Assembly: GCA_036402075.1 (NCBI GenBank)
Contig: DASWTP010000017.1
Location: 11,308 to 75,307 of the forward strand
DNA length: 64,000 bases
Direction of reading: 5' to 3'
DNA from: Chryseosolibacter sp036402075
GTDB taxonomy: Bacteria; Bacteroidota; Bacteroidia; Cytophagales; Cyclobacteriaceae
Numbering within the stretch: the first letter of the stretch is position 1; each line of letters begins with the position of its first letter. Of the stretch, positions 9,843-17,506 are shown piece after piece. A program made the position numbers and the translations under genes. Below the pieces are notes generated by a model that worked only from the letters and a program-made list of their open reading frames with translations, was not told the DNA's origin and searched no databases.

Positions 9843-11774
9843 TCAATCATTTTGATTGTCCTCATGCACTACATTTGAAAGAAGAATCGAGTCCCACCCT
9901 TCCCGTACGCTCCGGTTTTTATGTTTCTCTTTCATTGCTTTCTTAATCTTCGAACTGTAACTCCAGCAGGTACTTTGACGAATATTGAGAATTTGAGAAA
10001 GCTTATGCGATGAAATATTTCCTTTTGACGAGTACACCAGGAAGATCATGTAAAAGGCTTTGTTGATTGGCAAGCGTGAATTCTGGAGCAACGTGTAAGC
10101 CGTGACCGATTCGTCATATCCACACCGCGAGCACCTTCGGCTGTATGGGCTCCTGCCCTCACCGAAATTTTTGCTACTGCATTTTGAGCAGGCAAAACCA
10201 TCATGCCACTTAATGTTGGCCAGGAATTTCAGGCAGCTGTCATCATCGGGATACATCAAACTAAATTCTTCGAAGTCGACATCCCGGGAAAGAATGCGTG
10301 CCTCAGTGACATGCTCCACATCGTGCTTCAGCTGAAGATTGTCCTGCGATAGCAGTGCATTCATTGCGGCAATCTCTTCAGCCTGGCGCGCCAGCTTTTG
10401 GTTCGCCTGGGATAGTTGAAAATTCTGTTGTTGAATTTGTTCAGACTTTAAGGTCAATTCGCGTGTCTTGATTTTCACCTGCTCTTCGAGTTGAAAATTC
10501 AGGTTGTCTTTCAAGCGCTGGTTTATTTGAAGCTGCTCGATTGTTTTCTGCTGAGCAATTTCGGTATCAAGCCGGAACACTTTTATTTTATCGCTGATAG
10601 CAAACGAGAGAAACATCATCTCCATAATGAAGCTGAACCCGAGGCTGTAATGGGTCAGGTCACCCAGCGGGAGCCAGTTAATCTGGAGGTATTGAATAGC
10701 CTTGATAAGGATACCCAGAAACAAGAATGAGTACCCCACTACCATAAAACGTGCTGGCCGGTAGCCTTTTCTTAAACAATAGATTCCTGCAAAGAACGCA
10801 GCACCGAAGGGAATTACTTCGATGAAGCGTACGTAGAACCAGGACGGGAAAACGGTCAGGCTAATCACGAGGAAAAGGGCGCGAAAGACCAGCGCACCCA
10901 ACAGAACCCATTGCAGCCAGTGGTGTTGTTTCTTAAGATTTAAGAGCGAGCCGGCAAAAAACAATGAAGCCGTAGATGCGAGGAAAAGAGAAAAACCGGT
11001 TGCATACTGATTCCATCCTACGGAGTCAGGCCACAAATACTGAAAAGCAATTCCGTCTGCACTCATCTCGTAAAGGCCGATACCCAGGAGATAAAGTATA
11101 TAATACAGGTATTGCCGCTCGCGGACCGCTGCAAACATCAGCAGATTATAGAAGCAAAAGACGAGAATCATCCCGTAGAACACTCCGAAGAAAAAATATT
11201 CGTCAAGGGCATAGTTGAAAAAGTAGTCGGTTGCCCGAAGCACGACAAGGATGTTTGCCTGCTGCCGTGATTTTAGCCGAAAGTAATAGGTATAGTCTCC
11301 TTCCGGGTGGTCAGGGAGGTGAACCAGGAAGTTTTTGTGCTGAAGAATGCGTTCGTGAAACGGGAACTGATCACCAATGAGGTATTTTTCATAGCTGCCG
11401 TTGCCATCAGGGTAATAAAAATCAATTTGATCAATCGTCTGGTCGAAGAACTCGAGCTGCCACTCTTTCTGGGTTTGAGCAGGGTGATGAATTTTAATGC
11501 GATACCAGTAAAATGATTCGCGGTCATAATTCTCCGGGCTAAAGGTTTCGCTCACCACGAAACGGTTATTGAATACCCCGGTCGTTACCTGCTCCAGGGA
11601 GATAGATCCTGTAGCGTCTTCGAGATACTCGATTTCGGAAAAGGAAAAAATGTATTGCGGAACGCTGTCGCGAATTGCAACGAGTTTTTGGGCATGCAAA
11701 ATATTTGCAGGGCCTGCGAAGAGCGCTAGAAAGACTAAAAATACCTGAATTTGCTTCACCCGCTGAGAGTTCAC
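9843..11774 (-). CDS. 7TM-DISM membrane receptor fused to a transposase zinc-ribbon/HTH DNA-binding head
   Basis: A 643-residue fusion. Signal peptide about 1-28. A periplasmic 7TMR-DISMED2-like beta domain at about 45-180, then seven membrane segments at about 185-400 (7TM-DISM family) and a coiled coil at about 405-490. From about 500 the sequence is that of the N-terminal part of IS1595/ISXO2 transposases: a leader helix with MYPDDDSCLKFL and KWHDGFAC, a zinc ribbon with Cys529, Cys532, Cys548 and Cys551, then SVTAYTLLQNSRLPINKAFY and a helix-turn-helix at about 586-612 (ISSHKLSQILNIRQSTCW). The DDE catalytic domain that normally follows is absent. I infer a membrane-bound regulator that reads a periplasmic ligand and binds DNA directly. 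It lies just upstream of susC on the same strand, so the susCD-GH30 genes are the likely target. Confidence 0.8.
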   Translation of the reverse strand: MNSQRVKQIQVFLVFLALFAGPANILHAQKLVAIRDSVPQYIFSFSEIEYLEDATGSISLEQVTTGVFNNRFVVSETFSPENYDRESFYWYRIKIHHPAQTQKEWQLEFFDQTIDQIDFYYPDGNGSYEKYLIGDQFPFHERILQHKNFLVHLPDHPEGDYTYYFRLKSRQQANILVVLRATDYFFNYALDEYFFFGVFYGMILVFCFYNLLMFAAVRERQYLYYILYLLGIGLYEMSADGIAFQYLWPDSVGWNQYATGFSLFLASTASLFFAGSLLNLKKQHHWLQWVLLGALVFRALFLVISLTVFPSWFYVRFIEVIPFGAAFFAGIYCLRKGYRPARFMVVGYSFLFLGILIKAIQYLQINWLPLGDLTHYSLGFSFIMEMMFLSFAISDKIKVFRLDTEIAQQKTIEQLQINQRLKDNLNFQLEEQVKIKTRELTLKSEQIQQQNFQLSQANQKLARQAEEIAAMNALLSQDNLQLKHDVEHVTEARILSRDVDFEEFSLMYPDDDSCLKFLANIKWHDGFACSKCSSKNFGEGRSPYSRRCSRCGYDESVTAYTLLQNSRLPINKAFYMIFLVYSSKGNISSHKLSQILNIRQSTCWSYSSKIKKAMKEKHKNRSVREGWDSILLSNVVHEDNQND

Positions 11775-11848
11775 GTTTCAACACCGCAAAAGTACATTTT
11801 GCTCCCGTCAAACGTGAATCTTTTCTGCCAACCACTTAGATAGATCGA

Positions 11849-12625
11849 CTATCGCTTGGCTTTTCCCTTTTCACGCTGCAACTGGAAGAGTTGAAGCGCC
11901 AGTTGATCGACCAGTGATGAATTTCCTTCAATTTCCGGGAATTGACTAGAGAAGTATGCTTTTGCGGCCCACACCTCCAGGATGTCATCGGTATTGACAG
12001 AATAGGGTTCAAAAGAACGATTGTCCGATACCAGCAGGAGCTTTCCCTGCTGATCAGCAAAATTGAACACGCGCTTGAAAACAATCCCGTCCTGTTTTGT
12101 GACCAGCACATACAGCTTTCCGTTCTTAATGCTCTCGACATTTTCAACGTACTCCCCGAAAATCACGCTGCCGGGCATAATGGGCAACATGGACTCCCCT
12201 TTGATCTCAAAAGCCCGATGCGTCTTATTTTTCGGAAGCATTGGCAAACTTATCTTCGGAAGATCTTTCACGAATTCCGGGTCCTGAAATCCGGATGTGT
12301 ATCCAGCGTAAGCCTTCTGCGGCACCAGCTCAACGTTCTCTTTATTATTTGAGTCGACCGTAATAGCGAGGACCTCCTTGCCACGCGAAGCTTTGGACTT
12401 CCATTCTTTTTGCGGCAGCGTGCTGAGATCGCTGTTAATAAGGTGATCGAGGCTCACGGAAAAAATCCTGGAGATTTCCATCAGGCACGACACCGGAGGA
12501 GTGGATCGCTCTTCTTCGTAAGCGCCAACCGCAGCTTGTTTAAGTCCAAGTTTCTCGGCTAGCTGTTTCTGAGTAAAGCCTCCTTGAACGCGCAGGAATT
12601 TCAGGTTTTTATTGACGGTTGCCAT
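11849..12625 (-). CDS. LexA-like XRE/S24 self-cleaving repressor
   Basis: A 258-residue repressor. An XRE-type helix-turn-helix at about 5-60 (FTQKQLAEKLGLKQAAVGAYEEER) is joined to a C-terminal S24 peptidase domain. The expected autocleavage site is Ala107-Gly108 (AYAGY), with catalytic Ser145 (GESMLP) and Lys184 (VFKRVF). The 38-residue cut-to-Ser and 39-residue Ser-to-Lys distances match LexA/UmuD. The start at 12625 is chosen because the family begins at MATVNKN; 28 extra in-frame residues upstream lack family character. It is divergent from dinB, and two palindromes lie between them. It probably holds down the dinB-dnaE operon until damage triggers RecA-assisted cleavage. The family and context are firm; the SOS link is inferred. 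Confidence 0.88.
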   Translation of the reverse strand: MATVNKNLKFLRVQGGFTQKQLAEKLGLKQAAVGAYEEERSTPPVSCLMEISRIFSVSLDHLINSDLSTLPQKEWKSKASRGKEVLAITVDSNNKENVELVPQKAYAGYTSGFQDPEFVKDLPKISLPMLPKNKTHRAFEIKGESMLPIMPGSVIFGEYVENVESIKNGKLYVLVTKQDGIVFKRVFNFADQQGKLLLVSDNRSFEPYSVNTDDILEVWAAKAYFSSQFPEIEGNSSLVDQLALQLFQLQREKGKAKR

Positions 12626-12665
12626 GAACTGGTTTTTTGGTTTCACAATAGAATTACCCTGTGAA

Positions 12666-12687
12666 GTCCCGCAATATACTGCGGAAC
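12666..12687. promoter_or_regulatory. Palindrome upstream of the S24 repressor gene
   Basis: CCGCA-atatac-TGCGG, extended by GT/AC after one mismatch to 22 bp. It starts 41 bp upstream of the repressor start. It could be a binding site or a leader hairpin. It does not resemble the AACTAAAA palindromes nearer dinB. Confidence 0.35.
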
Positions 12688-12742
12688 CGTCACCAGTGTA
12701 ATTTTTCAACTATAAACGTTGCTATGGCAAACAACGCTGTAA

Positions 12743-12759
12743 AACTAAAATTTTTAGTT
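12743..12759. promoter_or_regulatory. Candidate S24-repressor operator O1 (perfect 17-bp palindrome)
   Basis: AACTAAAA-t-TTTTAGTT is a perfect dyad of two 8-bp arms around one base. It lies in the divergent repressor/dinB promoter, 44 bp before the dinB start. A second copy follows 33 bp (about three helical turns) downstream. Confidence 0.6.
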
Positions 12760-12775
12760 CATATTTGCAACACGT

Positions 12776-12792
12776 AACTAATTATTTTAGTT
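12776..12792. promoter_or_regulatory. Candidate S24-repressor operator O2
   Basis: AACTAATT-a-TTTTAGTT has the same 17-bp design as O1, with 6 of 8 arm positions symmetric. It ends 10 bp before the dinB start codon, so a bound repressor would block dinB transcription or initiation. A near -7 box (CATATTTG, 12762-12769) lies between O1 and O2. Confidence 0.55.
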
Positions 12793-12802
12793 AATTAGCA
12801 CC

Positions 12803-13996
12803 GTGGAGCGAAACATCATACATCTCGACCTGGATGCGTTTTTTGTAGCAGTGGAGTGCCGGAAGAATCCGAAGCTCAAGGGAAAACCTTTGATTATTGG
12901 CGGGAGCAGCAGACGCGGGGTCGTTGCTGCGTGCAGTTATGAAAGTCGGAAATTCGGGGTTCACTCGGCCATGCCAATGTACCTGGCGCTTCAATTGTGT
13001 CCTGAGGCGAAGGTGATCTCAGGGGATATGGAAGCTTATAGCCAGGCCTCACACGATGTGACCCAGATCATAGAAGAGCAGGCTCCTGCATTTGAAAAAT
13101 CATCGATTGACGAATTCTATATAGATGCCAGCGGAATGGATCGCTACTTCGGAGCTTTTAAATGGGCCGTGGAACTGCGAAAGAAGATTGTAAAAGAAAG
13201 TCACTTGCCAATTTCGCTGGGCATGTCTGTGAACAAACTCGTTTCCAAGGTTGCGACAGGTGAATTCAAACCGAACGCAGAGAAACTCATTCCTGCGGGC
13301 ACGGAAAAAGATTTTCTGGGTCCGCTCTCGGTTGAAAAGATCCCCATGATTGGAAAACAAACATCATCATTCCTCTATGATATGGGGGTGCGCACCGTTC
13401 AGACCCTTCGTGAAATGCCACAACAATTCCTGGTCAGCGCATTTGGTAAAAACGGCATCTCACTTTGGAATAAGGCGCACGGAATCGACTCCTCTCCCGT
13501 TGTTTCCTACTCCGAGCAAAAATCAATTTCCACCGAGTGCACCTTTGAAAGTGATACCATCGATGTAAAACGTCTGAAGAATATCCTGATCGCCATGGTG
13601 GAAAAAGTCGCGTTCACACTCCGCGAGCAGAAAAAACTCGCATCGTGTGTCACTGTAAAAATCAGGTATGCCAACTTTGATACGGAGACCAAACAAATTC
13701 ACATTCCGTATTCATCATCCGATCACGCAATCTTGAAAGTAGTGACGGCTCTTTTCGACAAGCTATACAATAGAAGGATGCTCATCCGACTAGTAGGCGT
13801 GCGTTTGAGTGGATTAGTTCATGGAAACCATCAGATCAGTTTGTTCGATGACACGGCTGAGCATATTAATCTCTACCAGGCAATAGATCATATAAAACAT
13901 AAATACGGTGCAGAAAAAATTATCCGGTCAAACACGATCGATGTGAATAAGCGAGTTCGAATGGAGTTGAATATGTTTAAGGGAAACCTAAAATAA
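12803..13996 (+). CDS. dinB: DNA polymerase IV (Y-family translesion polymerase)
   Basis: A 397-residue Y-family polymerase. The catalytic motifs are intact: HLDLDAFFVAVE at the N-terminus and SIDEFYID at about 101-108. This separates it from the inactive ImuB branch. Palm, fingers and thumb are followed by the little-finger domain and a good beta-clamp motif QISLF at 344-348. The start is GTG at 12803, where the family's ERNIIHLDLDAFF begins. It is first in a run of same-strand genes (RAYT, 2H protein, recQ, dnaE) that ends at 20635. The two palindromes just upstream suggest direct control by the divergent S24 repressor. Role: error-prone bypass of DNA lesions. Confidence 0.93.
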   Translation: MERNIIHLDLDAFFVAVECRKNPKLKGKPLIIGGSSRRGVVAACSYESRKFGVHSAMPMYLALQLCPEAKVISGDMEAYSQASHDVTQIIEEQAPAFEKSSIDEFYIDASGMDRYFGAFKWAVELRKKIVKESHLPISLGMSVNKLVSKVATGEFKPNAEKLIPAGTEKDFLGPLSVEKIPMIGKQTSSFLYDMGVRTVQTLREMPQQFLVSAFGKNGISLWNKAHGIDSSPVVSYSEQKSISTECTFESDTIDVKRLKNILIAMVEKVAFTLREQKKLASCVTVKIRYANFDTETKQIHIPYSSSDHAILKVVTALFDKLYNRRMLIRLVGVRLSGLVHGNHQISLFDDTAEHINLYQAIDHIKHKYGAEKIIRSNTIDVNKRVRMELNMFKGNLK

Positions 13997-14031
13997 ACCT
14001 AAGTCTTAAAATACCCCTGAAAAGACATCAT

Positions 14032-14610
14032 ATGGAACGTTATCAAAATAAATATCGAACCGAATCCAGTCGATTGCAAGACCGGGACCGTTCAGCACCC
14101 GCCTGGTATTATGTGACAATTTGCACGGACCAACGGAGGTATTATTTTGGCGACTTGTCTGAAGGTGATTCGTGCGTTCGCCTTACTACACTGGGACGAG
14201 TTGCAGATGAATTCTTCATACAGATTCCGGACCATTTCCCTTTCGTGACAATCAAAGCGCATGTAATTATGCCTAACCATGTTCACGGGTTAATGAGGGT
14301 TGATGGACCGGCATTTTCAGAGAAAAAGACGAATTCATTTGGTTCACAATCAAAAGATTTCGCTTCAGCAGTGCGTGGTTTCAAAGGCGCGGTTCAAACA
14401 TTCGCAACACTGAATCGAATGCCGTTTAAATGGCAACCATCGTACCATTGCAATGTTGTTAAATCGGAGAAACGCGTTGAAATCATTTCAAATCATATAA
14501 AATCCAATCCCGCAAAATGGATTGAAAAAATGAAAACATATAAAACATTGAAGGCGCGGGAACGGTTTGGTGCAGAGACACATGATTATGCGGTCTATGG
14601 AGATATGTGA
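14032..14610 (+). CDS. REP-associated tyrosine transposase (RAYT/Y1_Tnp family)
   Basis: A 192-residue HUH single-strand endonuclease of the IS200/IS605-like TnpA_REP group. The HUH motif is MPNHVHGLM (His83, His85). The C-terminal part has the usual FKWQPSYHCNVVKSEK and HIKSNPAKW segments, which carry the catalytic Tyr region. The length is normal for RAYT, so the gene looks intact. It lies alone, 35 bp after dinB, with no visible flanking IS ends, target duplication or REP palindromes. RAYTs are usually single-copy and domesticated rather than mobile. Its place inside a probable damage-inducible operon is unusual. Confidence 0.85.
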   Translation: MERYQNKYRTESSRLQDRDRSAPAWYYVTICTDQRRYYFGDLSEGDSCVRLTTLGRVADEFFIQIPDHFPFVTIKAHVIMPNHVHGLMRVDGPAFSEKKTNSFGSQSKDFASAVRGFKGAVQTFATLNRMPFKWQPSYHCNVVKSEKRVEIISNHIKSNPAKWIEKMKTYKTLKARERFGAETHDYAVYGDM

Positions 14611-14667
14611 CACAAATTGACGGGTACAATTAATTAATTGCCCATGTATTAAAAATCGGGGTGTATT

Positions 14668-15210
14668 ATGAAAACAAAATTAAAATTACGCGAATCGGTC
14701 TCGGAACTATTTTTTATGATCGCGCCACCGCGGCACATTGCCAGCGATGTTTCTGTTTTAAAGGACGATGTTCATTACCTGATCGGTCACAAGTTAGACG
14801 ACCGTCATGTCAAAGCACACATTTCGTTGTTCAAATACAATGACGAACACATGGACGACATGATCCGGTTTGTCGAATCACGGGCTATCGGCTTCAAACC
14901 GTTCAACGTGTTTCTGAAGGACTTTGGTGTATTTTACAACGGCTCGAAGCGCACGGTCTTCCTGGACATTGTCAACAAGTATTCGATCCAGGAAATCTTT
15001 GAAACGCTTGTGAAAGAAGATCCCTCATATACGCCTCACATTCCAATTGCACGGAACCTGGCGATGGACGATTTTCTCCGTTGCTGGCCGTATCTCAAAG
15101 GGCTTAATTACAGCAACCAGCATTTTCTTTGCGACCGCATCACAGTGTTGGCAAAAACCGAAAATAAATGGACGTTCTATAAAGACATCATGTTCGAAGG
15201 ACAGCTTTAA
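14668..15210 (+). CDS. 2H phosphoesterase (2'-5' RNA ligase family)
   Basis: A 180-residue protein with the two His-x-Ser/Thr-like motifs of the 2H phosphoesterase/LigT fold: His51-x-Ser53 (AHISLF) and His124-x-Pro126 (PHIPIAR). Members act on 2',3'-cyclic or 2'-5' phosphodiester bonds in RNA or small nucleotides. In the second motif Pro replaces the usual Thr/Ser, so activity may differ. It lies between the RAYT gene (57 bp) and recQ (48 bp) in the same orientation, and probably shares the repair transcript. The substrate is unknown. Confidence 0.75.
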   Translation: MKTKLKLRESVSELFFMIAPPRHIASDVSVLKDDVHYLIGHKLDDRHVKAHISLFKYNDEHMDDMIRFVESRAIGFKPFNVFLKDFGVFYNGSKRTVFLDIVNKYSIQEIFETLVKEDPSYTPHIPIARNLAMDDFLRCWPYLKGLNYSNQHFLCDRITVLAKTENKWTFYKDIMFEGQL

Positions 15211-15258
15211 AATTTCATCCACCAAAGGCAACTGCATGTAATCAACAAAAACAGCTAT

Positions 15259-17499
15259 ATGAAACCTTTGGAAATTCTTAAGACGCACTTTGGCTACGAC
15301 TCGTTCCGGCTACATCAGGAAGAGGTAATTGAATCGGTGCTTAACGGCAATGACACGTTTGTCCTGATGCCAACAGGTGGCGGGAAGTCAATTTGTTACC
15401 AGGTGCCAGCCCTCATGCTGGACGGGGTGACCATCGTTATTTCGCCCCTGATTGCACTAATGAAAGACCAGGTCGATGCTCTGCGTGTAAACGGCATTGA
15501 CGCTGCATACCTGAACTCAACGTTGGAGCCACGCGTGCAGGAGTCAATTATGCAACGGGTGCGGCAGAAGAAAATCAAGTTGCTTTATGTTGCGCCTGAA
15601 CGATTATTAAACAACGAAAAAAGAACAGCCCTCCTCGATCATTTGAAAGACGAAAAGATCAGCCTGGTCGCGATCGATGAAGCACATTGCATTTCCCAAT
15701 GGGGACACGATTTCCGACCCGAATACCTGATGCTCGCAAGAGTTAAAGCCGTGCTTCCAAATGTTCCGGTAATTGCCCTGACCGCAACAGCGGACAAATT
15801 CACGCGAAAAGATATTCTGGAGAAACTGGCATTGCAATCTCCGAACATTTTCATTTCGAGTTTCAATCGCCCGAATATTCGATATCTCGTTGAACACAAA
15901 GTCAACAGCTTCGACAGGCTTCTGAATTTCCTTGATCAACACAAGAATGAGTCAGGCATTATCTATTGCTTGTCGAGGCGATCAACCGAAACCCTTGCGG
16001 AAGATTTGCAGATGGCTGGCTACAATGCCCTGCCCTACCACGCGGGCCTTGAAGCAGCCACGCGCGCAAGCCACCAGGAACAATTCCTTAGGGACGATGT
16101 CAAGATAATTGTTGCCACGATCGCATTCGGAATGGGTATTGATAAATCAAACGTTCGATATGTCGTGCACATGGACGTTCCGAAAAATATCGAGGGCTAT
16201 TACCAGGAAACAGGGCGTGCAGGCCGCGATGGCCTCGACAGCATTGCTCTGATGTTTTATTCAGCGGGAGACATTGTGAAATTGAAGAGGTTTGTGATGA
16301 TCGAAAACAATCCAGAGCAAAGCAACATTGCACTGAACAAGTTGAACGAAATGGCCCGGTTCGCGGAGTTAAATTCCTGCAGGAGAAAATTTCTTCTTAA
16401 TTACTTTGATGAACAGGCGCCAGATTTTTGCGGTAATTGCGACTTTTGCCTTGCTAACATAGATCTTTATGACGCCACAACCGAGGCGCAGCTTGCAATG
16501 CGTGCCATTCGGGAGTTAAATGAAAAATTCGGATCGGGGTACGTAATAGATGTGCTCTGGGGATCAACGAGCACAAAAATTCATCCCAATCATAAAATCA
16601 TTTCATCGTATGCCCGGGGAAATGCCACATCAAAATCCCAGTGGCAGGTTGTTTTGAGTGGGCTTGTCACGCAAGGTTACATCTCGAAATCGAAAGGTAA
16701 CTATCCTGTTCTAAAACTGACCAGTAAGGGACTGGCCGCCCTGGAGTCGGGTATGTCAATAATGCTCACGCGCGTCAAGCTGGAGTCAGGGGCGCTTGCG
16801 CTGGTAACCTCGCATCAGGCATCGCGCATCCTACTGCAGACGCTGAAGGAAGTGAGACGCGACCTTGCATCAAAGGAGGGGGTGCCCGCGTTTGTAGTGC
16901 TTGCCGACAACTCTCTAACCGAGCTTGCCACCTACTTGCCGCGTGATGTGAACAGCCTTTCGAACATTACAGGATTTGGCGAAGTCAAAATGAGAAAGTA
17001 TGGGGCTGCATTCATAGCCGCTATCAACAAGTATTGCCATGACTACCAGGTAGAATCGAAAATTGACCTGAAGGTGCAACGAAATATTCGAAAGCCCTCG
17101 CCCGATCGTGATTCGCCAACCAAACAAATGACCCTTAAACTCCTGCGCGATGGATTGTCTGTTGACGAAATCGCGAAGAAACGGAATCTTAGTCCGTCCA
17201 CTATCGAAAACCATCTGGCTTACTATATCCAGCATAAACAACTGCAGATCTCTGAAATGGTTTCCGAGGCGAAAGTCGATTCCATTCAAAAAGCAATTGA
17301 AAAGTTGGGCGATAATGCCCTTACCCCGATCAAAATCGCTCTTGGCGATGACTATTCGTTCTCAGAGATCCGGTACGTAATTGCTCACATTCATCGCAAT
17401 GATGTGGGTGAACAAGCGCTGCAGTACTATATCACAGAGGTGTTTGAACTGAACATGGCAGAAGAAATGGAGTTGGAATATTTGCGCGAAGCGTGTTAG
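15259..17499 (+). CDS. recQ: ATP-dependent DNA helicase RecQ
   Basis: A 746-residue 3'-5' helicase of superfamily 2. Walker A GGGKS (Lys43), DEAH box 140-143, and helicase C-terminal motifs through YYQETGRAGRDG. A four-Cys zinc site starts at CRRKFLLNYF and ends CGNCDFC, followed by the winged-helix RQC domain. An HRDC domain at about 530-605 and a C-terminal HTH_40-type helix-turn-helix (DGLSVDEIAKKRNLSPSTIENHL) extend it beyond E. coli RecQ, as is common in Bacteroidota. It is followed after 7 bp by dnaE, which implies co-transcription. Role: unwinding of recombination and stalled-fork structures. Confidence 0.95.
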   Translation: MKPLEILKTHFGYDSFRLHQEEVIESVLNGNDTFVLMPTGGGKSICYQVPALMLDGVTIVISPLIALMKDQVDALRVNGIDAAYLNSTLEPRVQESIMQRVRQKKIKLLYVAPERLLNNEKRTALLDHLKDEKISLVAIDEAHCISQWGHDFRPEYLMLARVKAVLPNVPVIALTATADKFTRKDILEKLALQSPNIFISSFNRPNIRYLVEHKVNSFDRLLNFLDQHKNESGIIYCLSRRSTETLAEDLQMAGYNALPYHAGLEAATRASHQEQFLRDDVKIIVATIAFGMGIDKSNVRYVVHMDVPKNIEGYYQETGRAGRDGLDSIALMFYSAGDIVKLKRFVMIENNPEQSNIALNKLNEMARFAELNSCRRKFLLNYFDEQAPDFCGNCDFCLANIDLYDATTEAQLAMRAIRELNEKFGSGYVIDVLWGSTSTKIHPNHKIISSYARGNATSKSQWQVVLSGLVTQGYISKSKGNYPVLKLTSKGLAALESGMSIMLTRVKLESGALALVTSHQASRILLQTLKEVRRDLASKEGVPAFVVLADNSLTELATYLPRDVNSLSNITGFGEVKMRKYGAAFIAAINKYCHDYQVESKIDLKVQRNIRKPSPDRDSPTKQMTLKLLRDGLSVDEIAKKRNLSPSTIENHLAYYIQHKQLQISEMVSEAKVDSIQKAIEKLGDNALTPIKIALGDDYSFSEIRYVIAHIHRNDVGEQALQYYITEVFELNMAEEMELEYLREAC

Positions 17500-17506
17500 G
17501 AAGATT

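Noticed and set aside
12626..12709. 28-residue N-terminal extension of the S24 repressor
   Set aside because: The XRE domain begins at 12625; the extension lies in the divergent promoter and contains a palindrome.
14032..14610. A complete insertion sequence around the RAYT gene
   Set aside because: No terminal inverted repeats, target duplication or subterminal palindromes could be seen.
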